A DNA stretch of 64,000 nucleotides from NCBI GenBank assembly GCA_035502095.1, contig DATJUX010000003.1, positions 62,001 through 126,000 of the forward strand, in the 5' to 3' direction. The position numbers were made by a program, and so were the translations under genes. The notes under the pieces were generated by a model that saw only the letters and a list, made by a program, of their open reading frames with translations, was not told the origin of the DNA and did not search any database. Below, one piece after another: positions 32,704-41,307 of this stretch. Each line of letters opens with the position of its first letter. Position 1 is the stretch's first letter. The stretch is from JAKANT01 sp035502095. Its GTDB lineage: Bacteria > Pseudomonadota > Gammaproteobacteria > Burkholderiales > Burkholderiaceae_F.

Positions 32704-35121
32704 TCAGGCAGCCGGGACGCGCTGGCGCGTGGCTTCGCCCGCGTGATCGCGGCGGCTCTCGAGCGAGACCACGCCGAGCGCCCGCACGCGCAGCGTGTCG
32801 CGCCCCGCGTCCTTTGCTTCGTACAGGGCCGCATCGGCACAGGCCAGCAATTCGCCGGCGGCGCGCGGGTGTGCGCTGAAGGCGACCCCGACGCTGGTCG
32901 TGACCTGCAATGACGCCCCGGCGCAGAAGAACGGCTCCCGGATCGCCGCCAGGACCTTCTTCGCAACCACTTCCGCGTCGTGCTCGCTCGGCACGCCCTC
33001 GAGCAGGACGACGAACTCGTCGCCCGCCAGGCGCGCCGCGATGTCGGTGGCGCGCACCGTATGGCGCAGGCGCAGCGCGAATTCCTTCAGCACGGCGTCG
33101 CCCGCACCGTGGCCGAGCCGGTCGTTGATCGACTTGAAGTGATCGATGTCGAGGAACATCACCGCCAGCGCGTTGCCCGTGACCTGAACCTCGGCAAGGG
33201 CGACGGCGATGCGGTCCTCGAACTGGCGCCGGTTCGGCAGCCCTGTCAGCGGGTCGAGGCTGGCGAGCTGGCTCAGCTTCGCTTCGACCTGCTTCATCGG
33301 CGTGATGTCGCTGCTCAGGGCGAACACGCCTGCCACCGTTCCATCCGCCCGCCGGTCCGGGATGTAGGCGACCTGAAGCGACCGCCTGATCCCGAGCATG
33401 ACCGATTCGAGCTCGAAGCAGACGCGCTCGCCCGACAATGCCTGCTGCAGGCGCTCGCGCCGCTCCTCGTAGTGGAGGGGATCGGCGACCGTCTCCGCCA
33501 GCGTGCGCCCGATCAGGTCCGCGGGTTCGATACCGAGCCACGTGCGATAGGTCGCGTTCGCGAACTGGAAGCGCTCCCGCTCGTCCAGGTACGAGATCAG
33601 CACCGGCAGGTTGTCGGTGATCGCACGCAACTGCCGTTCGACGTGGGCCTGCCTGCCCTGCGCGTCGACCAGCGCCGTGATGTCGAAGGTCATCACGTAG
33701 AAACCGCGCTGGGTGCCGTCGGCTTCCAGGTCGGGGATCAGGTGCGCCTGGAAGTGCAGCTCGCGTCCCTGGGACTCGGTCTTGCCCTCGAATCGCACCG
33801 GGCGCCCGTGCAGCGCTTCGGCGACGCGCCCGCGATGTGCATCGTAGGTCGCCTCGCCGAGTGCGCTGCGCAGCGTGATCCCGGTCGCTTCGCCCGTCGC
33901 CGCGCCGAGCACCCTGCGCGCGAGATCGTTGGCGTACTGGCAGCACTCCTGCATGTCGAAATACGCGACCAGCGCGGGGATGCTGTTCGTGAGGTCGCGC
34001 AGGTGGCGTTCGCTCGCAGCCAGGCGCAGTTCCGCTTCCTTGCGCGCCGTGATGTCGAAGGTCATCGCGTAGAACCCGCGCGCCTTGCCGGATTCGTCCA
34101 TGTCGGGCACGTAGCTCACCTGGCGGTGCGCCGGCCTGCCGGCGACCAGGCGCGAGGTCTCGAACTCCGCCGCCTCGCCGCGCAGCGCGCGCGCGACATA
34201 AGGCGCGAGCTGCCGATACAGCTCCTCGCCGCGTTCCTCGCGCATCGTGCGCCCGATCATCGCTTCGGGATCACCCGCGCCGAAACGGCGGAAATGCGCG
34301 TTGGCAAACGTGTACCGCTCCTCGGTGTCGATGTGGCTCACCAGCGCAGGCAGGCTGTCGGCGACCAGGCGCAGGCGCCGCTCCGACGTGCGCAACGCCG
34401 CCTCGCGTTCCTGCAGCGCCTCGGCCATGGCGTCGACCGCGCGCGCGGCGTCGCCGAGTTCGTCGGCGGCGTCGCTCGCGCAGCGTGCGGTCAGATCGCC
34501 GCCGCGTATGGCGGTCACCGCGGCGCGCAGGCGTGCCAAGGGCGGCAGCACGCGCCGGCCGACCACCGCCGCCAGCGAGACCAGGATCGCCAGCAGCGCC
34601 GCCGGCGCGGCGACAGCCATCGCCTGGAAGATCTCCTGGTTGCGCTGCTGTTCGAGCCCGACCGTCAAAGCCCAGCGGTGGCGGCTTTCGACCACCTCCT
34701 GGGTCTCGATCAGCAGGCGCTCCAGCAGCAACTGGCGGCGCCGCTGCGCCAGCGGCGTCTCCGGCTCCTTCGAGACTGCCACCAGGGCCTCGAACAGCAC
34801 GCTCAGGTCGACGACGTTGCTGCGCAGGTGGTCGAGCTCGGGCAGGCGTGGATCGTGTCGCTGGACGGCATGGTCCACGTCGGCGAGCAGCTGCGCATGG
34901 TGCGTGCGCCATTGCGCGGCCGCGCGCGCGCTGTCGTACAGCGCCACCTCGTTGGTCAGGACGAGCAGGCTCGCCACCTCGCGCGCCACCCCCTGCGCGT
35001 CGGACTGGTCGTCCAACCCGGTTCGCGCCTGCCGCGTCACGTACCACGACGCGGCGACCACGAGGGCCGCGAGCAGGCACGCGAGCGCCGCCGAGACGAG
35101 AAGCTGGGTGCGGATCCGCAT
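32704..35121 (-). CDS. membrane-bound diguanylate cyclase with HAMP and three PAS domains
   Basis: 805 residues. Transmembrane helix at about 5-27, periplasmic helical region, second helix near 165-190, a HAMP segment (RLRAAVTAIRGGDLTARC), then three PAS/PAC units (each starting like SLPALVSHID, SIPALVAYFD and NLPVLISYLD, the first two ending YAMTFDIT or YVMTFDIT) and a C-terminal GGDEF domain. The catalytic loop reads LAGDEFVVLL (AGDEF), a form still found in active cyclases; DPLTGLPNRR and FLDIDHFKSIND are the metal and GTP positions. An RxxD I-site is not evident. The ATG at 35121 follows the binding-protein stop by 8 bp, so both act as one signalling unit producing c-di-GMP. Confidence 0.92.
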   Translation of the reverse strand: MRIRTQLLVSAALACLLAALVVAASWYVTRQARTGLDDQSDAQGVAREVASLLVLTNEVALYDSARAAAQWRTHHAQLLADVDHAVQRHDPRLPELDHLRSNVVDLSVLFEALVAVSKEPETPLAQRRRQLLLERLLIETQEVVESRHRWALTVGLEQQRNQEIFQAMAVAAPAALLAILVSLAAVVGRRVLPPLARLRAAVTAIRGGDLTARCASDAADELGDAARAVDAMAEALQEREAALRTSERRLRLVADSLPALVSHIDTEERYTFANAHFRRFGAGDPEAMIGRTMREERGEELYRQLAPYVARALRGEAAEFETSRLVAGRPAHRQVSYVPDMDESGKARGFYAMTFDITARKEAELRLAASERHLRDLTNSIPALVAYFDMQECCQYANDLARRVLGAATGEATGITLRSALGEATYDAHRGRVAEALHGRPVRFEGKTESQGRELHFQAHLIPDLEADGTQRGFYVMTFDITALVDAQGRQAHVERQLRAITDNLPVLISYLDERERFQFANATYRTWLGIEPADLIGRTLAETVADPLHYEERRERLQQALSGERVCFELESVMLGIRRSLQVAYIPDRRADGTVAGVFALSSDITPMKQVEAKLSQLASLDPLTGLPNRRQFEDRIAVALAEVQVTGNALAVMFLDIDHFKSINDRLGHGAGDAVLKEFALRLRHTVRATDIAARLAGDEFVVLLEGVPSEHDAEVVAKKVLAAIREPFFCAGASLQVTTSVGVAFSAHPRAAGELLACADAALYEAKDAGRDTLRVRALGVVSLESRRDHAGEATRQRVPAA

Positions 35122-35129
35122 GCCGCGCG

Positions 35130-36128
35130 CTACTGCGCCAGGGCCGTCGGCACGGCCTCGAGCAGCGGTCCCGTCGCCACGTAGTCGAGGTAGTTCGGCA
35201 GGCGACGGTCCGGTGCGATGTGCCCTTCGCGCAGCGCCCACCTCGCTTCGCTTTCCATCGTGCTGACCAGCGACTGGTCGAGGCTCAGCCGGTAGCTGAA
35301 CGCCGGGAAGACGGTTTCGACGAATGCCGGCTCGAGCCGCGCGCGCGCGCCGAGGACCTGCTTGGCGCGCTGCGGGTGCTCGGCGATGAAGCGCTGCGCG
35401 CGCTGCAAGGCCCGCAGGATGCGCACGATGTCCTGCTCCCGCTCGCCGAGCGTGCGCCGGTCGACGACCAGGTTGAACGAGTCGGTGTAGATGCGTGGAT
35501 CGCCGAGCGCCACGGCATCTTCGCCGAGCGCCTTCGCGACCGCGGCCGTGTGCCGGCTGTAGCCGGCAAGCGCGTCGATCTGCCCGTGCCGGACCGCAGC
35601 GACCATCTGCTCGGGTTGCACGGCGACGATCTGCACCTGTTTCGGGTCGATGCCGTGGAACAGGAGGTAGGCGTCGAGGAAGTAGTGCGAGCTGCTGCCG
35701 ATGATCACGCCGATCCGCTTGCCGGCCAGCTGCTGCGGGCCGGTGATGCCGGCGCTCCTGCGGCCGATGAGCTTGATGTTGCCGGTCGACGTGGCGAGCG
35801 TCGCCACGATCGTGTAGTCGGCCCGCTCGAAGCTGTTGAAGACGACCGGCAACTCGGATACCGCGGTGAGCTGCGCGCGCCCGTCGAAGAGCTGGCGCAT
35901 GCAGCGCGGCCCACCTGCGCAGTCGACGATGCGGAGCGCGACGCCCTCGGCCGCGAAATAGCCTTCTTCCTGCGCGATGTCGATCGCCAGCGAGGAGGGC
36001 GAGTGTGTGACCGCCAGGACGAGTTCCGCAGCCCGGCCGGGTGCGGGAAGAATCAGCGTCGACAGCAGAACGCCAGCGCAGGCGCGCGCGACGCGACGGG
36101 CTCCGGAGGCAAGTCGACTCATTGACAT
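35130..36128 (-). CDS. SsuA/NMT1-like periplasmic substrate-binding protein
   Basis: 332 residues with a signal peptide (VARACAGVLLSTLILPAPGRAAE). It is an ABC-type solute-binding protein of the SsuA/ThiY/NMT1 class: LAVTHSPSSLAIDIAQEEGYF, FDGRAQLTAVSELPVVF, LAGKRIGVIIGSSSHYFLDAYLL and VDRRTLGEREQDIVRIL. There are no permease or ATPase genes nearby; the next gene, 8 bp downstream, is a membrane diguanylate cyclase. The likely role is therefore ligand sensing for that cyclase rather than transport. Two close ATG codons (36128, 36122) are possible starts. The ligand is unknown; nitrate, sulfonate, taurine or pyrimidine-like compounds are family substrates. Confidence 0.87.
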   Translation of the reverse strand: MSMSRLASGARRVARACAGVLLSTLILPAPGRAAELVLAVTHSPSSLAIDIAQEEGYFAAEGVALRIVDCAGGPRCMRQLFDGRAQLTAVSELPVVFNSFERADYTIVATLATSTGNIKLIGRRSAGITGPQQLAGKRIGVIIGSSSHYFLDAYLLFHGIDPKQVQIVAVQPEQMVAAVRHGQIDALAGYSRHTAAVAKALGEDAVALGDPRIYTDSFNLVVDRRTLGEREQDIVRILRALQRAQRFIAEHPQRAKQVLGARARLEPAFVETVFPAFSYRLSLDQSLVSTMESEARWALREGHIAPDRRLPNYLDYVATGPLLEAVPTALAQ

Positions 36129-36329
36129 TCTCGATGAGGGCGTCAGGAGTCTATGGAGCGGGCGCCGCCATGGCGGGTGGAAATAACGGCGCTTTGGCTG
36201 CCGTCGGGAGGGTTCGCGCAGCCGGTCTTTTCGAGGGTTTCGTGGCGCCTGCGGCCGCGCCGGCGCACCTGGCGCAAGCGGCCTCGGGCGCAACGCAACG
36301 ACAGGAAGCGGGGCAGTCCGCCGCGCGGC

Positions 36330-36788
36330 TCACCCGGCGGGGCCGGACCGGTGCACGAGCACGGGAACGCTGGTCGCTCCGAGGACGCGCGTGGTGACGC
36401 TGCCGAGCAGGTACCGTGCGACACCGCCGCGCCCGCGCGGCCCGATGACGATCAGGCTGCAATCGTGCTCGAGCGCTGCCGTGCCGATGGCATCGCCGGG
36501 ACGCTCGTCGAAGACGACATCCGTGTCCAGCTCGACCCCGAGATCCTGTGCCTCGTCCTTGATGGGCCTGAAATACCGTTCGGCGACGTTGCGCAGACCG
36601 GCCTGCCAGAGTTCGCGCGTGGCGTCCGGCGGCGGCACGAAATCCTCGAAGTACCTGGTCTGGAATGGCGGCGCGACGTGCAGCGCGACCACCGTCGCGT
36701 GCAGTGCTTGCGCAAGCTGCAATGCCTGATGCGCCGCGGCGCGCGCCTCGCTCGAACCGTCGACCGGAACCAGAATCCTGTCGAACAT
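36330..36788 (-). CDS. universal stress protein (UspA family)
   Basis: 152 residues. Starts MFDRILVPVDGSSEARAAAH, the Usp fold beginning with the Asp that contacts ATP. The C-terminal ATP motif Gx2Gx9GS is present in GPRGRGGVARYLLGS. It is preceded by GGGGGC upstream of the ATG at 36788; an in-frame start at 36824 is less likely. Paired with a second Usp gene 100 bp upstream and divergent from a redox-type two-component/Crp block, which fits expression in low oxygen or stationary phase, though no operator was identified. Confidence 0.92.
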   Translation of the reverse strand: MFDRILVPVDGSSEARAAAHQALQLAQALHATVVALHVAPPFQTRYFEDFVPPPDATRELWQAGLRNVAERYFRPIKDEAQDLGVELDTDVVFDERPGDAIGTAALEHDCSLIVIGPRGRGGVARYLLGSVTTRVLGATSVPVLVHRSGPAG

Positions 36789-36888
36789 GCCAGCCCCCGC
36801 TTTTCCTCGTCGCAAGCGTGGCACCGGAACGGCGCGCGCTCCTTGACCTTGCGCAAGCCCATCGCGTGGGTGCGGCCTTGATGAACGC

Positions 36889-37320
36889 TCAGGGCACCAG
36901 GGTCACCGGGATCCGCGCCAGATGCAGCACCTTGGTGGAGATCGAACCGAGCACGATGCCCGGGATCTGCGCCATGCCCCGGGTGCCCATGAACATCATG
37001 CGGCAGCCGGCGCTGGCGGCGTGTTCGACGAGCATGTGGGGGATGTCGCCGACCAGCACGCGCGGCGTGCAGTCGATGCCGGCTTCGACAAGCAGCCGCC
37101 GGCTCGAAGCGAGCGCCCTTTCGCCTTCCTCCCGGTAGTAGCCGTCGATCATCTCGCGGCTCAGCACCAGGCCCGAAAAGCCGCCCAGGGGCAGCGGCGG
37201 ACGTACCGTCACGAGCTCGACGTGCAGGGCCTCCTTGTACAGTGCGGCACTCGCTATCAGCTCGCGCGTCGCTCGCAGCGCATTCTCGGAGCCGTCGACG
37301 GCGAGCAGGACGCTGAGCAT
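36889..37320 (-). CDS. universal stress protein (UspA family)
   Basis: 143 residues. MLSVLLAVDGSENALRATRE at the start, and the ATP-binding Gx2Gx9GS motif in GTRGMAQIPGIVLGS near the end. The start at 37320 is chosen because GGAGG lies five bases in front; an ATG at 37332 is part of that same site. It is divergently oriented to the histidine kinase gene, with a shared 186-bp promoter region. The nucleotide motif suggests an ATP-binding Usp of the UspFG-like kind. Confidence 0.91.
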   Translation of the reverse strand: MLSVLLAVDGSENALRATRELIASAALYKEALHVELVTVRPPLPLGGFSGLVLSREMIDGYYREEGERALASSRRLLVEAGIDCTPRVLVGDIPHMLVEHAASAGCRMMFMGTRGMAQIPGIVLGSISTKVLHLARIPVTLVP

Positions 37321-37444
37321 CGTGTCCTCCATTTGGTTTTGCGGGTCGACCGTGGGCCGTGGACGCGGCGACAGCCCGATGCGGCACGGCCTCGGCCGGG
37401 ATCGTGCGCCTTCTGCGGCCGGTTGCGGCGCGAGGCGAATCGGC

Positions 37445-37472
37445 TTGGGTCAGGAATTCCCACCCCTATATA
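37445..37472 (+). promoter_or_regulatory. candidate promoter of the histidine kinase operon
   Basis: TTGGGT at 37445-37450 and TATATA at 37467-37472, spacer 16 bp. The -10 box is good and the -35 box weak. If used, transcription starts near 37480 and translation would begin at GTG 37507 rather than TTG 37474. Confidence 0.4.
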
Positions 37473-37506
37473 GTTGGCGCCGCGTCCATCGTCCCGGGTC
37501 CTGCAA

Positions 37507-39024
37507 GTGCCGCTCAGCGAGTTGTCCACCGCAGATATTTCCTCGCGCGCCGACGCCGCGCGCCTCGATGCGATCCTGCGCTCGGCGATGGACGCCATCA
37601 TCACGATCGACGGCGCACACCGGATCGTCATGTTCAACGCGGCGGCCGAAACCCTGTTCCGCTGCAGCGCCGCCGATACGATCGGCACCACGCTGGACCG
37701 TTTCATCCCGGAGAGCCTGCGCGCGCGGCATCGTGCCCACATCGAGCAGTTCGCCCGCACCGGCGAAACGTTGCGCCGGATGGATCACCAGAGCGCCTTG
37801 CGCGCCCTGCGCGCCGACGGAACCGTGTTTCCGATGGAGGCCTCGATCTCCCAGGTCACGGTCGGCAGCGAAAAGCTGCTGACCGTGATCGTGCGCGACG
37901 TCAGCGCACGCGCCCACGCCGAGGCCGAGATGCGGCTGGCGCAGCAGGAGGTGCTCCAGGGTCAGGTGCGCCTGGAGGCGATCGTGCGCTCCGCCATGGA
38001 TGCCATCATCACGGTCGACGGCAGCCAGCGCGTCGTGCTTTTCAACGCCGCGGCGGAAGAGATGTTTCGTTGTTCCGCCGCGCAGGCAACCGGCCAGCCG
38101 CTCGAGAATTTCATCCCCGCCCGGTTCCGCGGGGCGCACCGCGTACACGTCGAGCATTTCGTACACAGGGGCGCGACCTCACGGCGCATGGGCAACCAGA
38201 GCGCGCTCGCGGGGCTGCGGGCCGACGGCACGGAATTCCCCATCGAGGCCTCGATCTCGCACGCAACGGTCGGCGGGCAGCGGTTGCTGACCGTGATCCT
38301 GCGCGACATCACGACGCGCGTGCTGGCCGAGCGGGCCATCCTGCGTGCCCACGATGAATTGCGCGAGCTGGCGGTCGCGATGCAGGAGGTACGCGAAGCC
38401 GAGCGCACCCGGATCGCACGCGAGCTGCACGACGAACTGGGCCAGGCGCTGACCGCCTTGAAGATGGACGTCGACCTGCTGGAATCGAGCCTGCCGGGCG
38501 GGCGCCCCGAGCTGCTCGAGCGCATCGTCGCGATGCGCGAGCTGCTCGACTTCACGGTGGCCACGACGCGGCGCATCTCGGCCGACCTGCGCCCGCTCGT
38601 GCTGGACGACCTCGGGCTGGGCGCCGCCGCGGAGTGGCTGATGCAGCACCTCGTGCAGCGCGCCGGGCTGGCGTACGGGCTGCATATCGACCCCGCGTGC
38701 GCCGAGCTCGGCGAGCCGCAGGCCTCGGCGCTGTTCCGCATCCTGCAGGAGTCGCTCACGAACGTAACCCGCCACGCCCAAGCGAGCCGCGTCGACGTCT
38801 CGCTCGAAAGCGCTGGAACCGAAGCGGTGCTGCGGGTGAGCGACGACGGCATCGGCATCGATGCCGCGGCGGATCCCAAGCCGGGTTCGTTCGGACTGCG
38901 CGGCATCAGGGAGCGCGTTCTGTTGCTGGGCGGATCGGTGGTGGTTTCCGGCCTGCCCGGACGCGGGACGAGCGTCGTCGCGCGCGTGCCGCTCGCCGTG
39001 CGATCGCCCGGAGATGTCGCTTGA
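37507..39024 (+). CDS. NarX/UhpB-type histidine kinase with tandem PAS domains
   Basis: 505 residues, soluble (no membrane helix). Two closely similar PAS domains span about 20-150 and 155-280; both begin RSAMDAIIT(I/V)DG and contain RxxHxx(H)(I/V): RARHRAHI and RGAHRVHV, matching the RxxHxxYI signature around the heme-ligand His of FixL and DosP. A HisKA_3 dimerisation helix follows with RTRIARELHDELGQAL (phospho-acceptor His), then the HATPase_c domain with ESLTNVTRHAQ, SDDGIG and FGLRGIRERV. Its TGA overlaps the TTG of the regulator. The start is uncertain (TTG 37474 or GTG 37507). A redox or gas signal is inferred from the PAS motif and the neighbourhood. Confidence 0.88.
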   Translation: MPLSELSTADISSRADAARLDAILRSAMDAIITIDGAHRIVMFNAAAETLFRCSAADTIGTTLDRFIPESLRARHRAHIEQFARTGETLRRMDHQSALRALRADGTVFPMEASISQVTVGSEKLLTVIVRDVSARAHAEAEMRLAQQEVLQGQVRLEAIVRSAMDAIITVDGSQRVVLFNAAAEEMFRCSAAQATGQPLENFIPARFRGAHRVHVEHFVHRGATSRRMGNQSALAGLRADGTEFPIEASISHATVGGQRLLTVILRDITTRVLAERAILRAHDELRELAVAMQEVREAERTRIARELHDELGQALTALKMDVDLLESSLPGGRPELLERIVAMRELLDFTVATTRRISADLRPLVLDDLGLGAAAEWLMQHLVQRAGLAYGLHIDPACAELGEPQASALFRILQESLTNVTRHAQASRVDVSLESAGTEAVLRVSDDGIGIDAAADPKPGSFGLRGIRERVLLLGGSVVVSGLPGRGTSVVARVPLAVRSPGDVA

Positions 39025-39674
39025 CCACGCTCGTCTTCGTCGCCGATGACCACGCGATCGTGCGCGAGGGGCTGCGGCGCATCCTCGCCGCGGACGCCTC
39101 GATCGCGGTCGTCGGTGAAGCGAGCAACGGCAACGAGGTCCTCGCCGCCGTGCGCGCCGGCGGCTTCGAAGTGCTGCTGCTCGACCTCTCGATGCCGGGC
39201 AAGAGCGGCGTCGAACTCATCAAGCAGGTCAAGGCGGAACGCCCCGATCTGCGCATCCTCGTGCTGTCGATGCACGATGAGCACCAGTACGCGGAGCGTG
39301 CGATCCGCGCGGGTGCGTCCGGCTACCTGACGAAGGACACGGCCGCGAAGCAGCTGGTCGCCGCGATCGCGCGCATCGCCGCGGGCGGGATGTTCATCAC
39401 GCCCGCGGCTGCCGAGGCGCTCGCCGCGCGCCTGCAGTCGCCCACGGACGACCTTCCGCACCGCAGGCTGTCCGACCGCGAGTACCAGGTGCTGCTGTCG
39501 CTCGCCGCCGGCGAATCGATCACGGCGATCGCCGAGCGCCTGCACTTGAGCGTGAAGACGGTCAGCACCCACAAGACGCACGTGCTCGAAAAAATGAGCC
39601 TGGCTTCGCTGGCCGACCTCGTGCGCTACGCCATCACGCACAAGCTCCTCGAGTCGCCGGACCTATCCGAGTAG
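39021..39674 (+). CDS. NarL/FixJ-family response regulator
   Basis: 217 residues. Receiver domain with the acidic pair VADDHAIVREGL, phospho-acceptor Asp in LLLDLSMPGKSG, Thr/Ser at VLSMHDE and Lys in YLTKDT. The C-terminal LuxR-type helix-turn-helix reads LSDREYQVLLSLAAGESITA and HLSVKTVSTHKTHVLEK. TTG at 39021 overlaps the kinase stop (TTGA), so the pair is translationally coupled and almost certainly a cognate system. Targets are unknown; a perfect 14-bp palindrome lies just after the gene, in front of the next one. Confidence 0.92.
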   Translation: MTTLVFVADDHAIVREGLRRILAADASIAVVGEASNGNEVLAAVRAGGFEVLLLDLSMPGKSGVELIKQVKAERPDLRILVLSMHDEHQYAERAIRAGASGYLTKDTAAKQLVAAIARIAAGGMFITPAAAEALAARLQSPTDDLPHRRLSDREYQVLLSLAAGESITAIAERLHLSVKTVSTHKTHVLEKMSLASLADLVRYAITHKLLESPDLSE

Positions 39675-39695
39675 CCGAGTCCCGCCGGGCGCGGA

Positions 39696-39709
39696 TAGGA
39701 ATATTCCTA
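39696..39709. promoter_or_regulatory. perfect 14-bp palindrome, candidate regulator site
   Basis: TAGGAATATTCCTA, fully symmetric, 111 bp upstream of the lone receiver gene and 22 bp after the NarL-type regulator stop. LuxR/NarL-type regulators bind as dimers to such inverted 7-bp half-sites, so the preceding regulator is the obvious candidate. Confidence 0.4.
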
Positions 39710-39819
39710 GGCTGCGCTCGCCCATTTCCCGAGCCGCGATTCAGCCCGCACCGATGGTGACGGCGGGTCGTGGTTTCCATACTGCGGCCATCGAACGTTA
39801 TTGAAGAACGAGTGGTCCG

Positions 39820-40203
39820 GTGGTGAACGTGTTCGTGGTCGACGATACGCTGCAGGTCCGCAAACGCCTGGTCGCGATCTTGCGCACCGTCGAAGGCGTG
39901 TGCGTGGTGGGCGAAGCGGACTCGGTAGGCAGCGCGATCGACGGCGTGCTCGCCGCGGACGTCGACACCCTGCTGCTGGACCTGAAGCTGCCCGACGGCA
40001 CCGGTCTGGACGTGCTGGCCGCCCTCAAGCCGCAGCGCCCCGACATCCGCGTCATCGTACTGAGCAATTTCGCGTCGGCCCAGCACCGGCAGGCGAGCCT
40101 GGGCGCGGGCGCCGACGTGTTCCTCGACAAGTCGCACGAGTTCGGACGCGTCCCGCAGATCCTGCGCGAGTGGATCGCGTCCCCTCCACCCAGGGCACAT
40201 TGA
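39820..40203 (+). CDS. single-domain response regulator (receiver only)
   Basis: 127 residues, one CheY-like receiver: FVVDDTLQVRKRL (acidic pocket), LLLDLKLPDGTGLDVL (phospho-acceptor Asp), VLSNFAS and FLDKSHEF (conserved Lys). No output domain follows. GTG at 39820 (or the next GTG) is the start, behind GAAGAACGAG. It lies between the NarL-type regulator and the Crp/Fnr gene on the same strand. It may act as a phosphate sink or an adaptor for the upstream PAS kinase. Confidence 0.88.
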   Translation: MVNVFVVDDTLQVRKRLVAILRTVEGVCVVGEADSVGSAIDGVLAADVDTLLLDLKLPDGTGLDVLAALKPQRPDIRVIVLSNFASAQHRQASLGAGADVFLDKSHEFGRVPQILREWIASPPPRAH

Positions 40204-40221
40204 CCATCGAGAGGCAAAGAC

Positions 40222-41106
40222 ATGTTCGACTCCGTTCCCTCCTCCGGCAGTGCCGGCGAGCGTTCCGCCGAGATCCGCGCGCGGACGATCGAACCTCATA
40301 GCCCCGACCGGCGCGACACGAACTGGAATTCGGTGAAGCTCGCCGACCTCGCCGCGCTGCTCGGCATCGCGCTGCCCGCGGACCCGCGCTTCGTCGACGC
40401 GACGTTCTCCGTACGCTCGATCCGCGCCGGCGACGTACTGCATCGCGCCGGCGATCCGTTCCGGGCCATATACGTCGTCCGGTCCGGCTTCTTCAAGACC
40501 ATATCGATCGACACCGCCGGAGGCGAGCTGGTGCTCGGCTTCCCGATGGCCGGCGACGTCATCGGCCTCGACGGCGTCGACTCGAACCACTACCTCACCG
40601 AAGTGGCGGCGCTCGACATCAGCAGCGTGGCGGTGATCCCGTTCGCGCAGCTCGCCCAGCTCGCGCGCGAGCACGCTTGCGTGGAGCGGCTGCTCTACTC
40701 GCTGTTCAGCCGCGAACTGGTGCACAAGCACGCCATGTTCTGGCTGCTGGGCACGTTGAGCGCGGACGCCCGCCTCGCGAGTTTCCTGCTCGAGATGTCC
40801 GATCGTTTCGGCCGCCTCGGCTACTCGCGCACCTCGTTCGCCCTGCGCGCCACGCGGCAGGAAATCGGCAGCTACCTCGGTCTGAAGCTCGAAACCGTCA
40901 GCCGGACGCTCTCGGCGTTCGCCGCGGCCGGGCTGGTGGAGATCGACCGGCGCCAGGTCACGTTGCGCGACATCGCCGGCCTGCGCCGGATCGTCGATCC
41001 GGCGCTGGCAGCGAGCCACGAGCGCGGCACCGCGCACGCCGGGTCTCGAACGGCGCAACACGGAGCCAGAGCGGCGCGCCGCGCCGGGCTGATGATGGCG
41101 GCATGA
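40222..41106 (+). CDS. Crp/Fnr-family transcription regulator without FNR cysteines
   Basis: 294 residues. The cyclic-nucleotide-binding-like beta barrel spans about 50-160 (SIRAGDVLHRAGDPFRAIYV, GFPMAGDVIGLDG), then the dimer helix and a helix-turn-helix with RATRQEIGSYLGLKLETVSR. The recognition helix keeps E-x2-SR, the pattern that reads TTGAT-type half-sites. FNR's N-terminal Cys cluster is missing, so it is not an oxygen-labile FeS protein. The segment FALRATRQEIG and the FNR-like length of the core recall FNR rather than CRP. About 40 residues of low-complexity tail follow. GAGAGG precedes the ATG. The signal could be NO, heme, redox or none. Confidence 0.88.
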   Translation: MFDSVPSSGSAGERSAEIRARTIEPHSPDRRDTNWNSVKLADLAALLGIALPADPRFVDATFSVRSIRAGDVLHRAGDPFRAIYVVRSGFFKTISIDTAGGELVLGFPMAGDVIGLDGVDSNHYLTEVAALDISSVAVIPFAQLAQLAREHACVERLLYSLFSRELVHKHAMFWLLGTLSADARLASFLLEMSDRFGRLGYSRTSFALRATRQEIGSYLGLKLETVSRTLSAFAAAGLVEIDRRQVTLRDIAGLRRIVDPALAASHERGTAHAGSRTAQHGARAARRAGLMMAA

Positions 41107-41159
41107 TCCGCGGTTGCGGATCGCCGCCGCGCGGCGGTCGATCCGGGCCTCTCTCCCAC

Positions 41160-41184
41160 CCGTGTCGGTAATGCACCGACACGG
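41160..41184. terminator. hairpin downstream of the Crp/Fnr gene
   Basis: CCGTGTCGGT and ACCGACACGG form a perfect 10-bp stem around a 5-base loop, 54 bp after the stop. There is no T run behind it, so it is either a Rho-assisted or processing end, or an operator-like palindrome. Confidence 0.45.
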
Positions 41185-41307
41185 CGTGTAGGAGAAGGCC
41201 TGCAAGCGGAAGGCCGGCGCGCCTAACGCTGTCTCAGCCCCTTCCTGATAGCGCGCGCCGGCCGCGGCACGGAAAATGGCCCCCATGTCTGCTGCCGCGA
41301 CAACAAC

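Noticed and set aside
32704..32913. Missing GGDEF glycine taken as sign of an inactive cyclase
   Set aside because: The motif is AGDEF with all other catalytic positions kept; this variant is active in several known cyclases, so inactivity is not supported.
36143..36329. Open frames in the gap between the binding-protein and Usp genes
   Set aside because: Short, Arg-rich, without start signals; nothing beyond the untranslated region of the divergent or tandem neighbours is supported.
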